From the NCBI GenBank assembly GCA_014898425.1, contig RCSZ01000017.1:186001-250000 (forward strand): DNA of 64,000 bases, given 5' to 3'. This stretch comes from Botryotinia globosa (lineage: Eukaryota; Ascomycota; Leotiomycetes; Helotiales; Sclerotiniaceae). Under the pieces are notes generated by a model, which searched no databases, was not told where the DNA came from, and saw only the letters and a program-made list of their open reading frames with translations. Positions within the stretch are counted from its first letter, which is position 1, and each line of letters starts with the position of its first letter. Made by a program: the position numbers and the translations under genes. This document shows positions 33,770-47,145 of this stretch, in pieces.

Positions 33770-36700
33770 TATTATAATGTATATTTTATGAATTTGTTGT
33801 ATAATATATTAATTATATATAGAAATATATTTTCAAACTTTGTTATATATTTCATAAATATCTATAGGCTTTATAAAAACAAATTATAAATCATTATATT
33901 AATTTTTCTAATTGAAATAAATATCATTGTTTTGGAATATAAAAGTAACACTATTGAATCTTAATAAATAATTATAAATTAGTTTCTTACAATCTTTAAT
34001 TATAAAATCGATCTACTTGAATTGCTTATTCTTAGCTTATATAAATATGTTATTTTCTATAATAAATGTATTATTTGTTTATAGTTTTATAATATCAAAT
34101 CTAATTCTTTTATTATTAGTATATAGAAGATAAAGATTATATATAGATTATTGTATTTTAAGTTTCTTGTAATGATAAATATAGTATATTTTGAATTAAT
34201 GATTTCTTGTTTCTGAAACATTATATAATAATTTAATAATAAGTAATATTATATTGATTAATAGATTTATTTTTTTAAAATATAAATATAAAATATATAA
34301 TATAGATTTGATATGGATTGAATATATATCTAAGTAATATTTCAAATATATATATTTATATTATTCTTTCGAATATTTAAAATTAATAAAACCAGAATAC
34401 ATTAATATAATTATTGAATTATTAATAATTATACCAAAACAATTATTTTATTAATATTATTATATATTTGAATAATTAGTTTCGATTTGTGAAATTTGAT
34501 ATTTATTCTTTTGTTTTTAATTTTATTAATAAATTGCAATTTAAAAATATATATTTTCAAAAGAATGTTTATTAATAATATAATCTCGAATATACTCTTA
34601 GCTATGAATCCATCAATCTCCTTTTTTCTGAATTTTTTACATATAATTAATTCCTTAAGATTAATAATGAAACAATTAAATTATTAATTTTATATATAAA
34701 CTCAAATCTGAGATATAATTATTTATAAAAAGAATATTGATATAAATATTTAATTGTTTTTGAATAAATCTAAAAGAAATTCTTTAGAATTTGTAATATA
34801 TATAATTAATATATTAAAAACAAGTAATCTAATTTTGTTAGATTTTAATAAAGTTATTTTATATTTATTAAAATAACTTGAAATATAGTTGATATAATCA
34901 ATTTTGTTAATTTGATTAATTTGGTAATAAGACTTTATTGATATAAATCTGAATTTTATAGATTTATAAAATAAATTGAATATATATATTTATTATTTAT
35001 ATTAAAAAAAAGAAAAAAATCTTTTTATTCTTTTAAAATAATATTATTATTTTCTCTTTAAATTAATATATCACTATTCAATAATAAATTATAAAGTATA
35101 ATAATTAAAGATTTATTATATATATTTATAACTTTCTATACTTTTATAAAATTATAAAATTATGAACCTTTGCTATAGTCTTTAAGATTATTATTATTAT
35201 TCACTATAGAATAATTAATATTAAAAAACTATTCTTAATAAAATAAGAGAAAATATTAAAAACAAATAGAGTAGATATTAATTTGTTTAATTTTATAATA
35301 TTATTATTAATTCTTATAATTATTTGAAATATAGAAACTTTATTAATATTCAAATCATAAGTTTTTTTACAAATAATTTTGTAAGATCTATACAATAATA
35401 TATAAAATCTCTTAATAATATTAATTGAATAATAAGTTTTTATAAAAACTATTTTTATTTAACTAAATATTGAATTAGCATATTACTAAAATTCTTTCCT
35501 AATAAAATTAATACCTGTATTATAAATGATATATTTTAATAAATTAATATATATATTAATCCAATATTTATAAAGCTTATCCTATATATATTTTACAATT
35601 ATATTACTTAATTATTAAATAGTTTAAAAATATATAGCTTTATTAATAATATAAAAAATATTAATAAATATTGTATAATTAAATTCGAAATTTTTATTGA
35701 ATAAAAAAAACTTAAATCTACCTAATAACTTACCATAAACCTAACAATAATAATAAAACTTTGTAAATTATTTGATTACCTCAAAATCCTTATTATATCC
35801 GAAATACTTAAATATTTTATAAAACTTATAGATAAATAGATATCTAAATCAATAATAAATTTATTATAATTTGATTTTAATAAAATAAGATTCTTTATCT
35901 TTAACAAAATGATTAATTACATTCTAAATATTAATATTTTATAATAAAAATATATAGCCAAATTTTTAATATATAGAATAAATATTTTTGAATATAATAA
36001 CAATATCTTCAAGATTATTATACTTAAATTTAAATTTATCTATATCCATTAAATAAAATAAAAATGGAATATCAATTTTTATTACATTCCATTCTATATT
36101 TCCAAATAAAAATTTTATATAAAATAAATTAATAAAAAAAATCGTTTTAATACCAAACTACACTATCATCTAACCAGCAATAGTTTTATTATATTCAATA
36201 TCCTCAATCTTCTTTTATACTAGATATTATTTATATCTAATAATTAATCTCTTAACTATTCCTATATTAATTATAATATTAAAGAATTTATTATCATTAT
36301 ATCATTCAATATTTATAACAAATACCTTAATTATTAATATATAAAACTCTTATCATCGAGTTTATTATATTTGATATAATAATTTGCTTTAAATAAATCT
36401 TTCTCCTCCTAAATATATTTATAATATTTATAACCTTTTTTTCTATAATTAAGGAAATAACAATTATCCTTACTTTCATCAAACAATATAAAAAATGATT
36501 GTTTACCAGCATACTTATTATAAGATTTTTAGAAAAAAGAATTCGAAGATTTATTATTATAAAAATATTAATTTATAAAAAACATTTCAATTGTATTCTA
36601 TTTTGGAAATACTTTTCAATAAAAATCGATTGTTTGCTTAATTTGATTAATTAAATTTGAAATATCTAAATAAGGGTTATATATTATAGAGTAATATTCC

Positions 36701-38166
36701 GAAATATTATTACATATAAATAAAATCTTGATATAATATAATTGGGAATTATATATAATCAAAGGAAATGTATATTAAAGGAACTATAAATCTATAATTA
36801 TTGTATTAAATACCTCCTAAAGATTTATATTAAAATTGCTTTTAATATAAACTTTAAAAAAGATATTATTCTATTTAAAAAATATATTCTATTAATACTC
36901 AGATTCTTTGAAATTATTGATTATTATAATATATAATCCCTAAAATATATTAGAAAACCAATCCAGATTTATTTAATAATATTCTCTAATTATATCTAAA
37001 AGCATAATTAAAAAGACTATTATTATTATCTCAGATAATACAAATATTCTATAATAATATTCCTTAAATATAATAATTTTTAAATCAAAAGAATTATTAA
37101 TACCCTTATATTTATTATTATACCTATAAATCTTTAAAATATTAATAAAATAATAGCTTTGATTATATTGATTAATATTATAATCGTTTTTATGATTAAT
37201 ACAATTAAAATCAATATTATCTCTACCACCTCTATTACTATTACCATTATTTTTATCTTTATCATTATTCTAATTATTATTATTGAAATTATTCAAATTA
37301 TTACTATTATTATTAAACAATTCTTTATAAATATCTAAATTCCCTATAATTTTATTAGATTTTAACAAAATTATATAATTATCTAAATTACTATTTGAAA
37401 ATCTAATAAAAGTATTAGCGATATATTTGTTTTGAAATTTCAAATCAAATCTAATAAAGAGATTAGTTTATATATCAAATATAAATAATTATATTCCAAT
37501 TTAATATTTCCTAAATTATTCTATAATTCAATCATAATATCTTTTATATAAAAATATTTCCAAAAGAATATTTTCGATATCTATATTAAAATCAATATAT
37601 ACTCTATAATATTATAAAATCTTACAAAAACTATATAATATTAATTTCTCAATATTCCTAAAGGAATATTATCAAGTAAAATCGAAATCATATATAATCA
37701 CTTTCTAAAAAGATATATTTATAACCTTTATATTTAAATATACAACTATTTTATAAAGAAAATAATTATTAATATAATATTCAATTATAATTTTAAATAT
37801 AAGTCCTCTAAAAAACTATTTGATTATAAAAAGATTCTTTAAAAAGAAATAATTCTAAAGTTCCTTTTTGAATCTTACATTTTTTAGATTCTCTTTTTTC
37901 TAAACTACACCTTTCTTTATAAAAATAAAAAAAGAGGTATTTATCATATTATTATAATCGAATACAGAGTCCTATAATAAATCTATACTAATAATATTAT
38001 GGAAGGCTTCTACAATCTAAAAAATAAATTGTTCGGGTTTAGATTATTCGGATTGCTTGCCAGCTTTTTTAAAGTTAGCATTATACATATTAAAGATGAA
38101 AAAAAGTAAGAATAAAAAAAGGGGGTTTTCGAATAATTAATTTAAATTTGTAATATCACTAATTAA

Positions 38167-38392
38167 TGTTAGTTCGAAAAGGATATGGAAAACATAGCAT
38201 TCATATATTGTAGGTTTTAGATATCTAATTATATTCTATCTAAAGAGCTAATTAAGTGGGAAAATAATAGGCTTTATATAGGCGTTATTAAAAAAGCTAG
38301 TCTCTTTCGCATCCGCTTAATCCCTTCAATACAGTAGCCTTTATATTTGGAGTTATTTCCTTGAAGTGAATTCCCTACAGGTGAATTCCCTT
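38167..38392 (+). repeat. Dispersed repeat C, copy 2 (possible solo LTR)
   Basis: About 226 bp, starting TGTTAGTTCGA and ending GTGAATTCCCTACAGGTGAA plus CCCTT. It is homologous to 30,097-30,321 with mostly transition differences. The sequence after the end differs from copy 1, marking the shared boundary. No TSD is obvious. Confidence 0.65.
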
Positions 38393-41300
38393 ATTCATAC
38401 AAATATTTTATATTAAAGAAATCAGATCAATAATAGATTTTATAAATAAAATCATTAATTGATTATATTTCAAAAAATAGTTGTATATTAATAAGCTTTT
38501 CAAATCTTATTATAGAAGTTTTTTGAATTAATTAAAAAAGAATTAATAAGAAAGATTTTTTATTAGGAATATTTTATATTGTTATAGTAATATTAGTATA
38601 TATATTTGGTATTAATCCTTATAATATTGAATATATTATTCAAATTGGAAAAGATTTGTTAATTAATTAATTTCAAAAGTTAGATAGAATTGATTGAAAA
38701 GAATTATTTGAAGAGAAGAGCTATTATTTTATATTGTTATAATTCAAAGTTATTAGTTCTAAAAAAAGTAAAATATTATATAAAGACTTATTGTTATATT
38801 ATAATAGTAAACAAAGGAATGAAAGATTAATATCTGAATAATTGATTATTATAAGTATAAATGAATTCAGTTAGTATAGTAATAATAAAGGGTTATAAAT
38901 TAATTCTTTATAATATTGAAAGAAAAAGAAGTTTATTATTAATAATAAAATGTCAAATATTAATTAGCAAAATTATTAATTATCTAATTATAAATATATA
39001 TATTATAATAATGATTATATTTGAGAGAAGCTATTAAATTCTTTTGAAAAAACTATTCTAAAAAGAAAGTATAATAATTGCTTACATTACCAACCTGAAT
39101 CTTATCCATTATTTATATTAAATACTAAAAAAAAGGTTAATCAATAAAGGAAAATAATAAATAAAAGAAAATCGAAAGGGATTTAAAGATCTTAATTAAA
39201 AAATTGAATTATTTTGTTTCTACTTTATATACTAATTGTAATAAATAATATATATTATCCAAATAATAATATAAGATACTTATTAAATTATATCTCCGAA
39301 TAATTAATGATTATATATTTGAATAGTTATAAAACAATATATTATATAGAATAAAGATAATAAACTATATATAAAAAACTTTAGATATAAATTTGATTAA
39401 ATAGAATGAAATTATAGAATTCTTTGCTTATATCAAATTATTATTATTATTATTATTAATATTTCAATTAATTAATCAAATATCTCAAAGGAATATTATA
39501 CTACCTATCAACAAAACTTCTACTATATTTTGTATTTATTTTCAAAAAAAAGATTCAAATGTTTAATATATCTCAAAAGAAAATCTTGTATATAAAAAAA
39601 GTATAAAAAGTATAGAAAAATATAACAAAAGATTATATAGAATATATACAGATAATAAATAATATCTACAAACTTAATATATTATTAGAATATCAATATA
39701 ATATTGTATCAATTAATATTCAATTATTTATATAAATAATTGATTTTTTTATTGAGATTATATTATATAATAAAAAATAAATTCAATAATTATAATTTTT
39801 TTTAAGTTTATTTTTAATAAAACTTATTGTAATTTCCTTTCAACTTTTTATTTTTATTTTTATAACTTTATAATTAATTTATTAAAAGTTTGTAAAACTA
39901 TATTATTTTATTTTATTTATTTTATTCTTTTATTATTAATAATAAACTCGATATTTTGATGTTAGTTATTTATATAACTATATAAAAATGATTTTCATTA
40001 TATTATTATCTCCTTTTCTTTATATATCTTGTATTACTTATAAAATTATTATCAAAAGTTTTCTAAAGATTTCGAAACTAAAGAATTTTTATTTTATTTC
40101 TTTTGATATATTGTATATATTACAATTAAATAAATTAAGTGATTGTAAATAATATACAACAATTATTAGTATTTTCAAATAAATTTGAAAGGATATAAAT
40201 ATTAAAATTGTAATAATTAAAAAATTAATAATTTATATAAAAAAACAAAGGAGTAAATAGATTATTATTAATTGTTTGATAGATATTATAAATGAGATAA
40301 TTGCAAAGTATAATATAAAGATTAAATACTTAATCAAAAACTTTGATTAAAGGTAATGAAATATTAGTATTCAATAAATCGAGATATGGTTGAATAATAT
40401 ATATAGTTAATAAATATATAATAAATTATTCCTTATTATAAATTGTTTATTAGATATAAATAATTATATAAATAATAATAAAATTAAATAAATCCAATAA
40501 ATAATTGAATATATTTGTAATATTTTATAGAAGATTGTTGAGTTTATTAATTGATTTAAATTAAACAAATAATTGAAAAGGGATTTAAAAAAAAAATGGA
40601 TACTAATTGACATTTATAAAATCAATTTATATATTAATAAATATATTAAATCGAAAAAGAATTTATATAAAATCCCTTTAAACTTATATATAATATATTT
40701 ATAGTAAAGAATATTCTAGACTTTGTATATATATTTATTGAATTCTTATATTTATATAATTTTGATTTATATATATTTATATAGTTTATATCTTCAAAAT
40801 TTCTGGTAAAAGAATATTTCAATATTATTCAATATTATAAGGATAATAATAATTAGAATATTTGAGAGAATGTAATAGATGTAATTGAGAAAAAAAATAA
40901 AATGTTGATAATATTTGGAAATAAGATTATAGGTGATATTATATATAATCTATCTATATCATCTGAAATATAGTTTATATAAAAAGAGCAAATTTTAAGA
41001 TATAATTTGCTTATTCTATATTCAATTTTTAATATCAATAAATCTGATTACAAAGATTCTAATACAAATGATTAGATTATATATAATAATAAGAATATAA
41101 ATAGTGGAACTACAAATAACAAAACTAAATATAGTAATAATAATAATGATAATGAAGATATAAGTAGAGGTAGAAATAAAGGATATAATAATGATAATAA
41201 ATATAAAAATAAAGGAGAAGAAGGATATAATAATAATAAAGATATTATTATTCAAAAACAATATATAGATATTTCTTTAGATTGATTTGGAATAGATATC

Positions 41301-42639
41301 AATATATTATTTATATATATAAGATGTGAATCTATAATATCAATAAAGATCTATTAATAAGGTTTATTAAAAGAATAAATAATAGAATTTAATAGGAGAA
41401 ATCAAGGTATAAAAAACAAGATTAAAAAAAGAAAGAAGTTATTTTTGTTTATGTTAATAGAAACTAGTTTAAAGGTATATAGTTCAATTCAATAGAAAAA
41501 AAAAGTTTAGAAATACAAATCCAGTAATCATTTTAAAGATATAAAAAGAAAAGATAATAGAAAAAAGAAAAAAATATAAAAATATATTGAAAAATAATAA
41601 TAATAATAATATAATTAATACTTTCACTTTATATTTGAAGAATTGTAATTAATCAAATCGATTTATTAATTATATAAGTAATTAATAAAAGATTACACTA
41701 TTTAATTGAAAAATAAGAATTGAGGAATTAACATTCAATAATTGAACTTTACATTTATAAGATATAAATTTATAATTATTACTCAAATATCAATATAATA
41801 TAATACTAATATTAGTATTTAATTATTAAAAATACTAAATAAATCCAATATCTTTACTTATATTTATACAAAATCTAATTCAATTTGAATATTATACTTT
41901 TCATTTTTTTGATTATTAAATATATCTATTGCTATACTATATAACTTTATTTCTTTATTATTCTTATTTATCTCATTATTATATATATTTTTTGATATAA
42001 ATATATTGAATTTATAATTAACTAATTTTATTTGATATTTTATAAACTTATTAACTATATTATCATCATATAAATTAATACTAGGAATTCAAAGGTTTTT
42101 ACAAATTGAATTATATTTTATTAAATATTTGAATAATATGTTTAATGCTTTTATTATAAATCTACAATTCCGATAATTATATTATAAATAGATAATATAT
42201 TCGAATAATTCAATAAAGATTTTATAAAAAGATTTGAAGAATATAGTATTTAATATATAATATTTTGCAATTCCTATAATTGTTTATATAGAATATTAAT
42301 AAAATAATTATTAATCTTTGATATTATTATTAATAAACTCATTGATTAAATCAATAGAATATTATCTATTTTGTTATTTAAAGAGATTTATCAATAATAT
42401 AGAGATAAATACTCATTATACTTTTAAATTAGAAATGTAATTAGAATTGATTAATTATAATAAATATACAAATTCTTTATAATAATTCTATTTTTTAACT
42501 TGTATAAATAGATTTATAAAATCTGAAAGAAATATTATTATAAAATCAATATCTTTATATTTGATATTATAAAAGAATGCAAGAAAAGTAGTCTAATTAT
42601 AAATAATAGCTAGATTGATTATATACTTTTTATTATCAA

Positions 42640-43251
42640 TACCAGGGGCCTGCGAGCCCCCGGACCCCTTGCTTTTTGAGAAAGTATTATATAATTATAT
42701 TTATAATTATAAAAATCTAAAAAGAAATTTTATTGAAAGCTTGCAAACGAAGTTGGTTTATCTTTTTTTATTCAGATTTTAGTGAGTCACATCACTTCAG
42801 ATTATCAATTATATTATTAAATTACAAAAGCTATAATATGAAAATAATTTTTATTAATATTAAGCCTATTATATTCGATATAAACCCTTTTCAATTGATT
42901 ATATAAACTTTAGCTATATTTATACTATTTAAACTTCAATCTTTTGAAAAGCCTTTAATTTTGAAACTAGTATTATAAAAATTATATCATTTTAAAGCCC
43001 TTAATTTCTTTTATATAGTTATCACTTTTGTTTTCTTTTTATTCAACTAATTTAAATAATTTTGTTAAAAAACCTTAAGAATCTACGCTATAACTACAAT
43101 GCCAAGAAAATCAAGCCAATCAAATCACTTGAATCAAACCAATCAGATTGCTTGAATCGGATCTCACTAAACAAAAGTTCTCTTTTTTCGTATATATATA
43201 CACCTTCGGCCCTTACAGGCAGCAAGAATATTAAGGAGGTAAACCTCCAAT
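42640..43251 (+). mobile_element. Repeat family A, copy 2
   Basis: About 612 bp with the same GC-rich start (ACCAGGGGCCTGCGAGCCCC) and the same palindromic GGAGGTAAACCTCC end as copy 1, and a shorter T-rich middle. A 63-residue reading frame at its right end is only a by-product of the repeat. Confidence 0.75.
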
Positions 43252-43807
43252 AAGTTTTTAATTTAGTAATAGTTTTAGTTATTTATTTAATAAAAACTAA
43301 TATCTATTTTACTAATAATATATTCATAACTTTGATAAATTAATCTTTATTATAATTACTCTTTAATTTAGATTCATTTTTTATATTTGGGATTATATAA
43401 GTAAGAAAATACTCATTTTATTTTACAAATAACCAGCTTTAATAATAATTACTAAGAAAGATCTTTCTTTATATATATATTTGATTTATTGAATTAATCT
43501 TTTTTCTTTGAATTTTGCCTATAATATATCAAAATATTGAATAATTAACTTTTTCAACCTTCTTTTTATTAATATATTTATTTTCGTTTGCGTTATCCTC
43601 TACTATTCTCTTTCATTTCTTTTTTTTATTTTTCTTTTTTATAACCAAACTGTTTTTCTGATATAATTTTGTGGTAGTATTTATTATATATATTTGATTA
43701 TAAAATAAACTAAAAATAATAATAATATAATATAATTGATTATATATTTTCTTAATATATTTCCCAATAATTTTATACAATTATATATACTCTAGAAGTT
43801 TGTTGTT

Positions 43808-45217
43808 CTTATGGATTCGTAGAAGCAAGTCAAGTTTTTTTGTACTCATGTATTATGTAATCATATATCTCTATAGCCATAGCAAATTTATTAATTGGTA
43901 TATATAAGGTTTTTTCTAATTAGTTATAAATAATATATGAAACTTTCTATTAATTGGAGCTTAGTTTTTCCGGCTAGTATTGTAATTGAATTAATAATAT
44001 AATCTTTTGAATTAGCTTATTTAAACTAATATAAATTAAAAGAAAAAGAAAAAAAGTAGTAATTATATATAAGAGATTAAAGACTTTCAAATAATATATT
44101 TTTTATATTGTTAATTTCAAAACTAATATTTTTATAAAAAATTAAAGTTGAAATAATATAAATATAATTAGAATTTTTATAATCAATTAAAAGAGGTTTA
44201 TATTGAATATAGCTAACCTAATATTAATAAAGATTATTTTAATATTATAGCTTTCGTAATTCAATAATATAATTAATGATCTGATATAAAGTGATCCATT
44301 AAAATCTAAATAAAATTGAAAAATCTGAATAAAATTAAAAAATCTAAATAAAAAAAGATAAACCGACTTCGTCTACAAACTTTCAATAAAATTTCTTTTT
44401 TAGATTTTTATAATTAGAAATATAATTATATAATATTTTCTTAAAAAGCAAAAAATCCAAAAACTTACAGACCTTTAATATTATTAAAAAATAATTATAA
44501 TTCTTTATATAAATAGGTTATTATTATTTATAATTAAATCTCAAGTGTAGTGAGAATCGGGAGTTTGGAGATTGGTTTTTATAAAAATTAAAGAAATAAA
44601 AGAAAAAGCTTTTACGAATTCATGGTTTGAAAATTTCTTTTTTTTGAATAGTTAGTTTTAAAATTAAAGTTTTTATAAAAGATTAAAATTGAAATAGTTT
44701 AAATATAATTAGAATTTATTTCATTAATTAAAAAAGGTTTATATTGAATATAGTTGATCTAATATTAATAAAAATTATTTTAATATTATAGCTTTCGTAA
44801 TTCAATAATATAATTGATGATCTGATGTGAAATGACCTATTAAAATCTAAATAAAATTAAAAAATCTGAATAAAATTAAAAGATCTGAATAAAATTAAAA
44901 AATCTGAATAAAAAAAGATAAATCGATTTCGTTTATAAGCTTTCAATAACATTCCTTTTTTAGATTTTTATAATTATAAATATAATTATATAATACTTTT
45001 TCAAAAAGCAAGGGGTTTGGGGGTTCGCAGGTTTTTAGTATTATTAAAGAATAATTGCAATTCCTTATGTAAATAGATCATTATTATTTATAATTAAATT
45101 TCGAGTGTAGTAAAGATTGGGGGTTTGGGGGTTGGTTTTTATAAAAATTAAAGAAATAAGAGAAAAAGCTTCTACGAATTCATGGTCTGAAAAATTCTTT
45201 TTCCCCGACGGCTAGTT
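43808..45217 (-). mobile_element. Repeat family B, copy 2, with internal duplication
   Basis: This is the inverse of 31,642-32,470: it starts ATGGATTCGTAGAAGCAAG and ends TTTTTCCCCGACGGCTAG. It is ~1.4 kb because the central and GC-rich part occurs twice (about 44,080-44,650 and 44,650-45,217), the first copy being more decayed. The pair B1/B2 forms a large inverted repeat ~11 kb apart. Confidence 0.65.
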
Positions 45218-46399
45218 TATTAATATAATAAATTCTAGATTATTATTAAAGAAAGTATTATTAAAATCGAATTGCTTTATTAAATTATATAGAATCTTTT
45301 GATTATTAATAATAATATTTTTATCTGATAGTATTAAGTATATAGAAACAAATTTATTATAATTTAATAATAAATAATCTAATAAATCAATAACTAGTAT
45401 TTTAAAAAGCTTTTTAATCTATAAATTTCTTTGTTTTTATTTAATAATAATATTTAAATAAGCTTTTTCAAGAGTTTCTATAATCTATACCATTTTAAGA
45501 TTTTTTATAGTATTAATTTATATGAATATTCTACTTACTCGAGGAAATATAATCTTATATATATTATTGAAATCTTTTTATAGAAATGGTTTAGATTTCC
45601 CTTTATTTTTTGAAGATATATTATTATATAGAAATATAATATCAATAATAATAGAATGCAATTCTCCTCTTTTGTTATTAGATTGTTTGTAAATATTCAT
45701 TTTGATATTGTAATTATTGTATACAACATAATAGATTCCATTTTGAAATCAATTATATATATATTTCTCCACTTTTTTGTAATCTTCTAATGAAAGAAAT
45801 AACTGAATTATAAGATTCTATAAAACCCAAACTTTATATAATATTAAAAGAATATCTCTTACAATTAATACTATATTAAAATAATGTATTAATTATTGAA
45901 AAACAATTAAATAAAAGGGAATGAAAAAAGAAATATATATTTAAAAATATCAATATTATCTAACTTTCGTTTTTGGATTCAAAGGTTTTTGTTTCATTAT
46001 ATTAATATAATTGAAATAAAAGATAATATATATTTGAAGTATATTCTTTTATTTTATTTATAATATTTATTCTAATAAATCCTATAATCTTATCAAATAT
46101 ATCTAGAGTATATTGATCGAATAATAATAATAATGACTTCAATTTGTTAAACTTTAACTATATTTCCAATATCATAAACTATTATATCTATTCAATAAAT
46201 AATTCTAATTATAAAATAATAATAAAATTAACTTTTAAGATTTTAATAAAAGGTATTTCCATATAATATATTAATTGAATATATAAGAAGATTAATTAAA
46301 TCTATTATATTACTTTTAATATCTTTATTATAATATATCTTTTTTAATTAATTTGAATAAAAATTCAAGCGATTTTCTCGTTTTGTATTATTAAACTCA

Positions 46400-46680
46400 A
46401 ATATAATAAATCGAATTATTGATTTATTAAAAGTTCCTTTTTAATAGTTTTTTTTGTACTTCACAAAAAAAAATCAGAAAAAGATAATCTAAAAGTATAG
46501 CCAGATACTTTATCTATAAATAATAAGTAAATACAATAATATATAATTGATTTTATATTTTTAGAATTATTTAAATATTTAATAGCTTATTATACAATAT
46601 TCAAATCATTTTCGAAATTGATATATATCAATAATATATTGAATATTATTTGTAAAATCAATTACCTGATAACCAAATTG
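46400..46680 (-). mobile_element. Copia-type retrotransposon relic (RNase H region)
   Basis: On the minus strand, DLNIVQ*AIKYLNNSKN (about 46,540-46,615) resembles the conserved H(W/L)NAVKRIxRYLKGT block. DKVSGYTFRLSFSDFF followed by *STKKTIKKEL (about 46,425-46,515) resembles the RNase H motif DRKSTSGYxFxLxxxxxSWxSKKQxTVALS. The Trp and Gln positions are stops, as RIP would produce. The flanks are too decayed to delimit the element. Confidence 0.6.
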
Positions 46681-46849
46681 AGATATTAAAATTATATTTG
46701 AAGTATTATTATTATAAAATTAATTAAAAAAAAGTATATAATATAAATATTTATTAGAAGATTTAGATACACTAATTTAATTCAAAAATAATACAATAAT
46801 TGTATTAATTTCCTACAATTGAATAATGATTTTAAAAATACAATCCGGC

Positions 46850-47145
46850 TGAAAATCAATATTTAGAAAACGATCAATTAGACCCTTCTGGCGGAGCTAT
46901 TAAAAATCATGTGACCAAACGCCTCGAGGGTCAATGCACACGCTAGACTATATTGTATAGGGGTTCGAGTATTATAGAAATATTACTCTATTAGTACTAA
47001 CATCGTTCAGAAATTCGAGTACTGTTCAGAACCTCGAGTATCATTCAGGGTTTCGAGTATTGTAGAAATATTACTCTATTAATACTAGCACTATACTTCT
47101 ACCGTTTTATATCCCTGCTTGTGCCGTTAAGGTATTAATTAATTT
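46850..47145 (+). repeat. Repeat family D, best-preserved copy
   Basis: A GC-richer island with internal repeats: TTCGAGTATTRTAGAAATAT occurs twice ~100 bp apart and TTCGAGTA(C/T)(T/C)(G/A)TTCAG several times. Decayed copies are at about 55,440-55,665, 56,105-56,390 and, inverted, 59,290-59,375. It ends with CTTGTGCCGTTAAGGTA. Confidence 0.65.

Noticed and set aside
37160..37330. Minus-strand Asn/Gly/Arg-rich peptide followed by a Cys/His pair, possible gag zinc knuckle
   Set aside because: The CX2CX4HX4C spacing does not fit and low-complexity AT-rich DNA gives such peptides by chance.
41090..41270. Plus-strand Asn/Lys-rich gag-like peptide
   Set aside because: Only composition supports it; there is no knuckle motif or flanking pol signal.
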